From the NCBI GenBank assembly GCA_037179385.1, contig CM074193.1, positions 9,383,547-9,447,546 on the forward strand: a stretch of 64,000 nucleotides of DNA, read 5' to 3'. Positions within the stretch are counted from its first letter, which is position 1. Each line of letters begins with the position of its first letter. Source of the DNA: Holothuria scabra. Lineage: Eukaryota; Echinodermata; Holothuroidea; Aspidochirotida; Holothuriidae. The translations under genes and the position numbers were made by a program. The notes under the pieces are model-generated. The model was not told the DNA's origin. It saw only the letters and a program-made list of their open reading frames with translations, and did not search any database. Shown one piece after another: positions 1-9,925 of the stretch.

Positions 1-960
1 TGGCCTTCTGAAAGCTATAAAAGCTGAAAACTAAAAAAGTTGATCAATATTGTCCTGAAATAACCTAATAACAGAGATTTGATAACCAACCAATTAAAGA
101 TTTTCATAACCAACCAACTGTCTATGTTATGAACACCACAAAAGTCATAAATTGAGATGTAGTTAAACCATGGTTATGTTCTATTTAATTTTTAATAACC
201 AACCAACGGTAAGCCATGATGTTCTATGTTATTGTTTATGTTCTATTTAATTTTTAAAGATTTTAATAACCAACACCGAACAAGTCATAAATTGTAGTGA
301 AGTTAAAATTCCCGACGTTGGTTATATTCTATTTAATTTGTAAAGATTTTAAAAACCAACACTGCACAAGTCATAAATTGCGATGAAGTTAAAATTCCCG
401 ACATTGGTTATAATTATATTCTATTTAATTTTTGAAGATTTTAATAACCAACCAACAGTGTGCCATGATGTTCTATTAATTTTCAAGGATTTTAATAAAC
501 CAACCAATGGTCTATGTTATGGACACTGCAAAAGCCAGGCCTTCTGAAACACCTTCAGGTGGAACAGGAAATACAAGTCTTCAGTCAGTCAGACTCCAGA
601 AATAAGAGATTTGATTTTTGAAGATTTTAACAACTATGGTAGTTATGAACACTGCAAAAGCCATAAATTGCGATGTAGTTAAAATTCCCGACATTGGTTA
701 TGTTCTCTATTTAATTTTTGAAGATGTTAATAACCAACCAACAGTGTGCCATGATGTTCTATTTAATTTTCAAGGATTTTAATAAACCAACCAATGGTCT
801 ATGTTATGAACACCGAAAACACCCGACATTTGTTTATATGTTCTATTTAATTTTTAAAGATTTCAATAACAAACGGTGTGCCATGATGTTCTATGTAATT
901 GGTTATATTCTATTTAATTTTTAAAGATTTTAATAACCAAGACCGCACAAGTCATAAATC
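1..960. repeat. Degenerate AT-rich tandem array (left end of Merlin-like element)
   Basis: About eight to ten diverged units of roughly 100 bp. Each contains AACCAACCAA, GTCATAAATTG, AAAATTCCCGACATTGG and TTCTATTTAATTTTT blocks. Units are shuffled and truncated. The array probably continues beyond the window start. The same blocks occur in the opposite orientation at 2745-2925 on the other side of the transposase, so the arrays look like long inverted ends of the element. Short ORFs in the array are not genes. Confidence 0.75.
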
Positions 961-1299
961 GCGAGGAAGTTAAAATTCCTGACATTGGTCATTGGTAAAA
1001 AACGCCACGCGAAACCATAGACTGCTGTATAATTAATTAGCATCCTGAATTTCATGAATGCGACATACTGTAAAACATATAAAACCGAGCTGAACATAGA
1101 CTGCGTTATTAGGCTATAAAAATTACCAAAGTGGTGATACGGTAACACTGCATGAAACCCTTTGAGATTGAATTAAAATTTTTGACATTTGACGACCCCC
1201 ATCTGAATTACATCGGAGTCATATTAATTGCGCTATTATGTGTCGGCATGTGCAGTAAATGGAGGAATAAATGCTGTTACAATATTACAAACGACGCTA

Positions 1300-1590
1300 A
1301 GCTAATCAGCCACCCGAATTACATTTTATGCAATAATCGGATTAAATGTCGGCATGTACACAAGGTGACTGCAGTGGTCATAACTCATGCACACAATGAT
1401 ATTGTCAATTATGATTAGTGATAAGTATCAAAATGGAACAGATTATACATCCACATGCCCGGAGGAATCAATGCTGCAATAATCAGATTAAATGTCGGCA
1501 TGTACACAAGGTGACTGCGGCGGTTATAACACAATGCACACAATGACATGTCAATTACGATTAGTGATAAGTATCAAAAATTGAAATGAA
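1300..1590. repeat. Direct duplication, about 120 bp, two copies
   Basis: The segment around 1328-1440 (ending in GATTAGTGATAAGTATCAAAA) recurs at about 1476-1583 with few changes. It lies between the tandem array and the transposase and has no recognised coding content. An 88-codon ORF at 1152-1418 has no recognisable similarity. Confidence 0.65.
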
Positions 1591-1698
1591 CTTTCAATTT
1601 GGCTTACTTCAAGATGCAGGAGTGAGTCTATTGATCAATGTATATATATAAGACCTTCCCAAAACAGAACTTCATTGTGATCATAGCAATGAGACAAA

Positions 1699-2437
1699 AT
1701 GGATATTGTAACACAAGTTGGAGGGCATCGATTTGAAGACATGGCCAACCACTGGGAGTTTCTGAGAGAGCGTCATCTTCTTAGAAGTTTGCGATGTGCA
1801 TGCAGGAGAGATATGAAGCTGTCACCATTCTCATCATCCAGCGATAAGGAACGGCTCAGATGCCATGCATGTGACACCAAAAAGTTGATTTGGGCCGGCA
1901 GCTTCTTTGATGGGTCAAAACTACGACTAGACCATTGGATATGGGTCATGTTCCTGTGGGCCTCTAGAATACAGACTGGCCAAGCATCTCGTCTGACAGA
2001 CTTCAGCAGGAAACGGATTGCCCATATGTATGAGTTCATTAGGGACATGACGTCCGCGAAACTCACGCCATTGCCAATCGTGCTTGGAGGCCTGGGCATC
2101 ATAGTGCAGATCGACGAGAGCCTATTTGCCCACAAGAGGAAATACAACAGAGGTAGATTTCCAGACAACGGGGAAAGATTGTCTATCATCCAGCAGGACG
2201 TCCGTCCCGGCAGCATTATTCACTCCGATCAATGGAGAGCATATGCAGGCATCACACCCCAACTTCGACCACCACACAGTCAACCACTCGCTTCACTTTG
2301 TCGACCCCCAAACCGGGGTTCACACTCAGGCCATCGAGAGTTACTGGGCGAAGACGAAGGCAGAAATGAAGAAGTGTATGGGAATGAGATGTGAGCAGTT
2401 GCCGGCATACCTGGACGAGCAGATGTGGCGACAATGA
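1699..2437 (+). pseudogene. Merlin (IS1016-like) transposase, internally deleted and frameshifted
   Basis: Catalyses cut-and-paste transposition of Merlin elements. The frame from 1699 has an N-terminal zinc-binding cluster (CACRRD..RCHAC), the block KLRLDHWIWVMFLWA, VQIDESLFAHKRKYNRGRFP with the first catalytic D, and IHSDQWRAYAG with the second D. A second frame (ORF 2126-2437) carries HFVDPQTGVHTQAIESYW with the catalytic E, so a frameshift lies near 2255. About 40 residues usually found between RGRFP and the block before IHSDQW are missing. Nearly all family landmarks are present, but the reading frame is broken, so the copy is inactive. The family assignment rests on motif recognition. 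Confidence 0.82.
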
Positions 2438-2744
2438 TACACAGCTGCCCCATTCGAGTCCACCATGGCACACATTGCGGAACAATACCCGGTTTAGACA
2501 CATCATCAGGCTCAAACAGCCAAGACCAAACATCTCTTCCTAGGGCTACCCAATCATTCAGGGATAAAGGCTTACTACCTCTTCAAACATGCTTGTGTCT
2601 GGGTCTTCTTTCTCTTAAAATCCGGTAATTGAAAATGCCAATAACACCACAACTAAATGTGCAAATAAATCAACCAAAGAAAAAAGAAGAAGAAAAAAAA
2701 AACAAACTCACACTTAATCTAAAGTTCATCCAAAAACATAACAG

Positions 2745-2925
2745 ACCATTGGTTCCTTATTAAAATCTTCAAAAATTAAATAGAATATAACCAATGTCGG
2801 GTGTTTTAACTTCATCGCAATTTATGACTTTTGTGGTGTTTATAACCTAGACCATTGGTTGGTTTATTAAAGTCTTTAAAAATTAAATAGAATATATGTC
2901 GGGAATTTTAACTTAGAAAAAAAAA
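2745..2925. repeat. Inverted copies of the left array (right end of Merlin-like element)
   Basis: Two short units reading AATTAAATAGAATATAACCA, CAATTTATGACTTTTG and CCATTGGTTGGTTTATTAAA, which are reverse complements of the array blocks at 1-960. They bound the Merlin-like element on the right. A clear TIR tip and target duplication could not be defined. Confidence 0.7.
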
Positions 2926-3289
2926 AAAAAAAAATTTTAATCACTCTTCATCCAAAAACATCATAACATAGACCATTGTTTATATCAATAACCTTATTTA
3001 CACGTGCTAGGCCTAGTACTGCACACATGTTTACGACATATCATATTATGGTATTACAAGCCACACCACGAGCTTGGCTTAGTATTACCGTTAATTTGTA
3101 ATTGAGAAGCCTACCTATATTGTAGGCAATTTAGACACTTTTTGTACTGTAGCTACTACATCCGTTCGTATTTTTATTTAAGGATTTAACTAATAATGAC
3201 TAATGAGTGATTCAGAGCCTAGTACTTCAGGCAGTGTAAGTACTGGGGTTACTGGTGCAGCTAAAGCCTGAGTACATTGTCTGTTTATT

Positions 3290-3870
3290 GCAGACACAAG
3301 AGCACACAATTTTGATAATTATTTCATACCATCAGACTACTCGTCATTAGATATTGATTATATTTTCTGTCAAGGTGCTAAAGTGGGAGAGCTTTTACAG
3401 CTTTCTTTACTCAAATTACAAACCCACGACCACCAAGATTGTGAGGGTTGCTGCTGGGATTAACAATCTCACCAAATTTGTATACCACTCTATCTGGCAG
3501 AACAGAGTACTTACTTTTAATAATTTGTGTGCCATTGATTTGATCAGTGGTCTGCAAGATTTTCGATCTTGTATCATAGCAGTTCTTTTGTACTATACCC
3601 ACTGCTAGTTTTCAAAAGTTTCAACAAAGCAATATTGCACCAATTTTATCGGAAGAAGACTTAAAACACTGCTCAAACCAATTTAGATCTGGTGCTTGAT
3701 GAAGCCAACAGTCGTATAGCTGCCTTAAACAGGGGTACATCTTACACTGTGTCACTACACACATTTATTCGTAGGTCGTCTGTTAAGAAGTCGACCACTA
3801 GTACTCAAGGTAAGCATACAGTCATTAGGTCTAATTTTAAATTGCATGCCACCTCTGATTTAAAGAAAAA
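3290..3870 (+). pseudogene. Retroelement ORF remnant, possibly SGNH-hydrolase-like
   Basis: Reading from about 3290, with frameshifts, gives FIADTRAHNFDNYF and YIFCQGAKVGELLQ. After a shift it gives KIVRVAAGINNLTKF, and then a basic tail at 3692-3874 (DEANSRIAALNRG). This order (an AD(S/T)RA block, a G-A-K block, then G-x-N-x-L) resembles the SGNH-like accessory ORFs found in some invertebrate retroelements. It sits just upstream of the gag at 4081 in the same orientation. Function is inferred and weak. Confidence 0.4.
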
Positions 3871-4080
3871 GTGATTTATTGCTGTGTTATCATCCTTCCA
3901 AGAGGATATTAAGAAAATTCAGCAAAAGTAGCATTTTCTAGTATTCACATTAGGCCTAAAGTAATTATTCGCAGTATTGTACAGTATTTTGTATATATAT
4001 CTACTTATTCAAACTAGGCAGTCCAATTGTATCTCTCTTTTAAGCCATTTTTAGGCCAACCTGTTAAATTTATTATCACC

Positions 4081-4735
4081 ATGAACAATAAGGCAGATGG
4101 TGCAGAGAATAAGGATGCTGCAGTATCCACTATAGCTGTTAAGCTTCCACCTTTTTGGCCCCAAGACCCAGAGGTCTAGTTTGCTCAGGTAGAAGCCCAG
4201 TTTGACACCAAGGGCATAACACAAGAGCAAATTAAGTATAACTATGTTGTAGCTGCTTTTAGTACTGAGTATGCCTTAGAAGTTAGGGACCTAATTATCA
4301 AACCCCCAGATAGAATCATTACCAAGCAGAGCTAATTAAGATGAACTTCTCTGAGTCGGAGCAAAATGGGATCTATCAATTGCTCCGAGCAGAAAAATTA
4401 GGTGACAGAAAGCCCACCCAGTTGTTGCATCGCATGGAACAACTATTAGGGGATTGTATACCTTGGGTGACAGTATTTTAAAGCCACTGTTCCTTCAAAG
4501 GGTACCCACTAATACTGAATTAATTTTAGCCACTATGAGTGATACAGCCAGTGTTGCTGTTACAGCTGATAAGATCCTTGAGGTGCATCAAGAGCCAACT
4601 GCTGAACCAGCAGCAGCAGCAGTGGCTGCAGTATCACATTCCAGTACATTTACTTAGTGTACTGAATTGGAAGCTCAAGTGGCTGCCTTAACCAAACAGG
4701 TTGAAGCTTTCACAAGACAATTAACGGAAGGTGAC
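4081..4735 (+). pseudogene. Ty3/gypsy gag remnant
   Basis: Starts with ATG at 4081. The peptide contains VKLPPFWPQDPEV, an immediate stop, then [20 protein letters not shown] and [20 protein letters not shown], a typical gypsy-class Gag matrix/capsid start. ILKPLFLQRVPTNTELILA follows in another frame, and an alanine-rich tail. Stops and frameshifts make it non-coding. A zinc knuckle is not seen. It precedes the protease of the same element. Confidence 0.75.
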
Positions 4736-4768
4736 CCTCTCCCTTAACCCCAACGAGGGGTAGTCATT

Positions 4769-6132
4769 CTAGGCCTAGTACATCTAACCGTAGTGGTTGT
4801 AAGGCACGACATGGGAGTTCCACCATGTACTTCAATCAAATCCCCCTCAGTCAAACCCCAACGCCGAGCAAGGAAGGGCGACTACCTTGTCGGGCCATAG
4901 GAGTCGTCACTTTTACATTCGTGACCAAATTACCCGCACCAAATATTTAATTGACACTGGTGCTGACATAAGAGTATTGCCTGCATCCAAGTTTGGTAAA
5001 AGAGGGCAACCTACCTTTTCATTGCAGGCAGCTAACAAAACTCCAATCAAAACATACGGGCAGAAGTCATTTACTGTCGATCTAGGCCTAAGGCGAACTT
5101 TTAACTGGATTTTTACTTTAGCTGATGTTCCATGTACAATTTTGGGTGCCGATTTTCTTAGCCATTACAATTTAGTGGTTGATGTAGGCCATGGTAGATT
5201 AATAGACATCACTACTTCCCTTCAAATTTCAGATTTCAAGGGCACCATCTAAACGGCAATCTCCATCACCTACCTACTCACTTGCATCAGAGGACACACA
5301 GAGGAAACCAGTTTCCCCAGTTAACATGTTGGAATTATCAGGACACTGGTGTCAAACATTTGGTGACTCACCATATCCTCACCAAGGGCCCCTCTTGTAC
5401 TGCAAGGCCTAGGAGACTGGCACCGGACAAATTGAAAATTGCCAAACAGGAGTTTTGAGCACATGCTCCAACTCGGCATTTTTAGACCTGCACAAGACAA
5501 TTGGGCCTCACCTTTGCTCATGGTCCCTAAGAAAACTCGGTGATCAATGTGGCAATTATAGGGCTGTTAATAGACTCACAGTACTAGATAGGTACCCAAT
5601 ATTACAGCCAACTTAAGCACTTCTCAATGTTTAGTAAAATGGATTTGGTTAGGGCCTATCCTCAGATACTAGTCGAGCCTAGTGATGTTCCAAAAACGGC
5701 GATTACAACACCGTTTGGGTGTTTTGAGTCAGCGACGCCGGAAAGACGTGGACAACTAACTCCGCTGAAGTTTCCAAATTTACTGTCCTTGATTACAACT
5801 CAACATTATTTACTGCACTTAGAATTAGCTACCAAAATCTTGGAGATATCTACAAGAAATTATTCGTCTCACCAACACATCAGTCTGGTGAAGTCGGGCA
5901 GCATCTGGCAGCTCGACAATTATTACTTGGGACTGACGTGTTGTGTGCGGTGATAATACCAGTTCCACTACATCGCCAAGCACGAGGTCTGCATGGACAT
6001 TGACGCTTTGTTGCGGCCCAAGGATTAGAGTCCTTCTTATGTGGAGGTGAGACCATTTTATTTCACATCTCTAAAATCTCTTTATAATGCTAACTCTCTC
6101 CTATTTCCCATTTTAAACAGTGCTGTTGGAGT
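4769..6132 (+). mobile_element. Ty3/gypsy pol fragment, copy 1 (protease, partial RT, unknown tail)
   Basis: The retropepsin ORF at 4887-5252 has the active-site block [13 protein letters not shown] and the closing [15 protein letters not shown]. Damaged RT N-terminal sequence follows to about 5720 ([46 protein letters not shown]). It stops before the YVDD-bearing palm and passes into an unrelated segment (about 5727-6050) that ends at a donor-like GGAG|GTGAGA. A nearly identical copy lies at 12103-13473 in the same orientation. No RNase H, integrase or LTR pair was recognised. Confidence 0.8.
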
Positions 6133-8045
6133 TTTTTTTAAAGTTGTTTCAGTCCAAATGTTTCCATCTAAATTTAAACTCTTAGCCTAGAAATGTTTGT
6201 TGTGTAACATCTACCACTCAGTGCTATGTTTTATTGGTGTGTTGTTTCGGTTTTATGCTAAGCTGCTGGATTTGTTAACTCCTCCTTCCAGTAACTGACT
6301 TTATGGTTACTTCTATCCAATTGTCTATTTAAAACACTCCATTCACTATTTGCTTCTATTTTTCATTGTAAACAGTTTTAAACAGTCAAGTCTAATGTTG
6401 TCCTATATCCACCAAAGGTATGTGATCATTCTTAGGCCTCATCCTTGGCTGACCAAGGCTCATTTCTAGTCTAACCTAAGCACGATTTAGGCTTATTCCT
6501 GAAAGTTAGGTCATATTTTGTTCCCTGTTTTCCAAAGTTTGTTTTCTAAGCACAGTACTTTGTTTCAAGCCACCTTGAACTGCTTTCATAGCTGCAGGGG
6601 GAAGTTAGATCAACATATTTATAGTTGTTTAATGTCACTTACATCCGACCCCTGAAATTCTGCATGGCAACCCTTGTGCTGATCATTTTGGCACGTGGGT
6701 TGACACATAGGCTGCATCGTTGGACCTCAAAAGTGCATACCTTCCATGTTCCAATATTGCACTGTCATCTCAAAGATTCCTTGCCTACCATTTCTGGAGG
6801 GGGGGGTCTTTCAAATTCACAGCCCTTCCCTTCAGCTTCTAGGGTCTTCACCCTGGTGGTGTAGGAGGACAAAGAGACCTGATCTATAAAGAGATTGCCT
6901 GGAAGGAAGTCCAAGGTCTGGTTTTTGACCAAGATTCCAGATCCGAACCAAATGTGGCCAGACTTGATCGAGAGTGCTTTAAGAAAACTAATAGCCATGG
7001 CGCAGCAATCAAGAACAGGGTCTTGGGATACAAGGGGAATGGGACACACTTTATTGACATTTCCCTTATTTTTAGGTGTATACTGCAATTAAGTCTGTGC
7101 TTAAATTTATATTCTGTTCAAGAGTAAAAAATTACCAGCATTTAAAAGGACACTCAAAAAATTTGAACCAAAAGTGTCAGTAAAGACACTACATCCTACT
7201 AGCTTTCAGCACAAAGTGGGGTACTCCTTGCAAACCTATAGCAACTCCACGATGAACAATGTGCAAAGAAACTGGGAAGGTTAGTTGTTCACCCCACACC
7301 CCCAGCAATAACACAGTCCAAGTCAAATGCTGACAGAAAACGTCATTAAAGCGTCATAGCCAAACGCATCCCTCCAAACCACATGTTGCACAAAACTTTC
7401 GACAAATGCACAGGGAAAGTCAGCTACAGTTGCACGACAGACCAGCAATCTGTCACAGACAGTGACAACTATGTTCTGAAAGAACTCTGCAACAGCTCCA
7501 GATCAAGGTTGTAACAGGATTGAAATGTCCTCCCCTTGTAAAGAAATCTTTCATGCAAGCGATAGTACCATACTGCAAAAGGCCTGACCTAAGAAACAAG
7601 TAACAATGTTAAAAATCCATACATAGGCATCTTACATGGCCCTTCCAGGAAATAACCATAAGAAATTATTTAACCTTGCAGGGCAAGCAGAAGAAACCAG
7701 AGCTCTCAAAACTGACAGGTGTCTCACTAATGTTAATGCATATCACAATAGTCTAAATCGCACAGAACCTCTATAGCTTTATGCAACCCTTGTTCAGTGT
7801 CAAGTCAAATGCTTGCTATGGTCAAGCTTCAGTCAACCACTTAAACAAAAAATCTTGTGTTCCTTTCATAATGTTATGGATTGTCTTCTTACTGTTTATG
7901 AATGTTTATAGTCTTGTTAGGATTGCTGCAACACTGTTCCACTGTATTCACATCATAAGCTTAGGCTAGTTTGTCTGCTACCCTGTATCATGAGGTGGCG
8001 CCTTATTCCCATCACTGTCTTTACAAATCTGCATGTTATCTTGAC
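6133..8045. other. No gene recognised
   Basis: AT-rich sequence with short ORFs on both strands. Opposite-strand ORFs at 6625-7092 show no motif I can name, and no ASCC3 peptide was found here. Possible scattered retroelement debris. Confidence 0.5.
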
Positions 8046-9330
8046 CAGATTGCGGGCTTTGCTTGACGAACAGTTCCAGCACGCTGATTTTAGATATCCT
8101 AAACCAATTCGCTGCTGATCAATTAATAAACTTCACTACATGGGGTGATAACACTCTTGATATATTGATCATCAACTTGCCTAGTCGGTACATGGAAGTG
8201 ACCCCCTTGGGTCATTTAAGTGATCTTGAGGCTTTACTCTGTTGACTGAAGTGTGTTTTGCCAAACATCAAACAACCTCATATGCTTATTTGGCTGTTTA
8301 CTAAGGGTGTCTATAGTTCTATGAGAAGGGATACCCAGAGTTTTGCTTATGGCTACTTTAACTGGGAGCAGAATGATCACTCTCTTGATGAAAACAATAG
8401 TCCTTCATTGAAAGAACTGTCAACAAAAATGTTCCTACTAAAATAACTAGAACTAGGACTGGGTTAGTGATGGCATATGAAAGCTAATTTGTAGGAGGAA
8501 CAGGTTGCATTTATTTTTAAAAAGCTTGTGTAAGAACAATATCTATGTCAAATGGGCTGAATTATGTAAGAAAGTTTAAAGAGCAGTTTGTATCTCTCTT
8601 ACAAAGTACTGGAAATATAAAAAACAACACTAAGCCCTTTTGGAAGTATATTGATGGCCAAAAAAAAGATAAACAGGGTATCCCCTCCTTGCCAGTTGAA
8701 TGGCAAACTAGCCGTTACTGATCTGGACAAGACCCTTGCCTTTAATTCCTACTGTAGTTTACTAGTGTCTTCACTATAACTATGGTCAACATAATCCCTT
8801 ATCAAAGACCCACTGATAGCAGACTGACTGATATTTATCTCCACACACAAAGTCGAAAAAATGGCGGCAGCAGTAGGCCCTGACAACATACATCCTTGGG
8901 TCCTGAGAGAAATTGCAGGCAACTTTGCCCAATGTAGGGCCACTTTTATCAACAATCCCTTGCAAGCAGGAGAATACCTGTTGACTGGAAGAGGGCAAAT
9001 GCTTGCCCTGTTAACGAAAACAAAAGACAGTTCTCTCCAACGTTATTATCGGCCTGTCTCACTTAACTGTATCTGTTGTAAATTGTTAGAACACATAAGC
9101 TCCAATCTAATGGACTGAAAAAATATGAGTGAAAAAATATCCTTTCATCAAAGCAGCATTCCCTTTAGAAAATCGGGCAGCTGTAATAATCGGCTGGTGT
9201 CAGTCATTGAAGACAATTTGTAGCACTCTGCACTATATAGACACATATTCAGAGTGCACAATATGCATATGCTTAGCTTTTTCCTGGTGCACTACACACA
9301 AGTGCACATGCTATAAGAGCAGGTGATATA
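8046..9330 (+). mobile_element. Degenerate LINE fragment (endonuclease end and RT start)
   Basis: At 8063-8245 the peptide TLILDILNQFAADQLINFTT..WGDNTLDILI..GHLSDLEA matches the C-terminal part of an APE-type endonuclease of CR1/L2/jockey-like LINEs. At 8640 there is KPFWKYIDGQKKDKQGIPSL. From 8861 comes GPDNIHPWVLREIAGNFAQC, then YYRPVSLNCICCKLLEHI, the opening RT blocks. Many stops and internal loss. Classified by motif order only. Confidence 0.78.
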
Positions 9331-9424
9331 ATTGACCAATCACACCCACAGCCCACCAAGTGACCAAGCGTGCTATACCCAGAAAGCAAGGGGATGTGTT
9401 AAGTTAGCTTTTCAGCAAAGTAAA

Positions 9425-9655
9425 CCAGTTTCTCCAGTGACTTTGACCATAGCAATTGCATCCAGAATTATCTACCAAAACCTCAGAGATATCTACAAAA
9501 AAATATTACTTAGCAAATGCATCAGCTGTGCCTACCTCATTCAACAGCTGGCAGCTTGACAATCTCTCAAGATTGACAAGCTGTGTGCCGCAATAATGCA
9601 AGTTCCACCACATCTTGGACAATGTGGCCTGGGTATTGGTATCTTTATTAGAGGT
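9425..9655 (+). repeat. Diverged third copy of the unknown gypsy-associated segment
   Basis: Contains ACCTCAGAGATATCTACAAA, GGCAGCTTGACAAT and GCAAGTTCCACCACATC, diverged counterparts of sequences in the tails at 5727-6050 and 13065-13395. It ends at the same donor-like AGAG|GTGAGA. No protease or RT precedes it. Confidence 0.6.
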
Positions 9656-9792
9656 GAGACTAAACATCCCTAAAAATGCATCAAGTGTGAAACACTATTG
9701 AGTAAGAGGTTGCATTAGCATTTACAGCATACATACTTAACTAACACTTGCTTAGTTGATAGTAAAACTGAGCACTCTGTTCAGTCTCTTAC

Positions 9793-9925
9793 TTTGATTC
9801 CACTGGGAATGGTTCATACAGGAATTTCTTGTAGAAGTGTTTCTTTACATCATGGACCAGGATGACAGCAGTACCGTGATCATCAAACTGAGGGCGCCCT
9901 GCTCTTCCCATCATTTGGAGAACAT
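9793..9925 (-). CDS. ASCC3: ASCC3 exon 30, cassette 2 motif VI, last seen
   Basis: Codes residues 1677-1721: [20 protein letters not shown] (motif VI), [21 protein letters not shown]. Acceptor TTTTAG, donor AA|GTAAGA, phase 2. The next expected peptide (about LLxVLxDHLNAEI) was not found further left. Confidence 0.94.

Noticed and set aside
6625..7092. Overlapping ORFs on both strands as ASCC3 C-terminal exons
   Set aside because: The minus-strand peptide has a DPVLD word, but no further agreement with the Sec63 module and no consistent splice phase.
9425..9655. ASCC3 exon just downstream of exon 30
   Set aside because: It reads on the plus strand and matches the gypsy-associated segment, not ASCC3.
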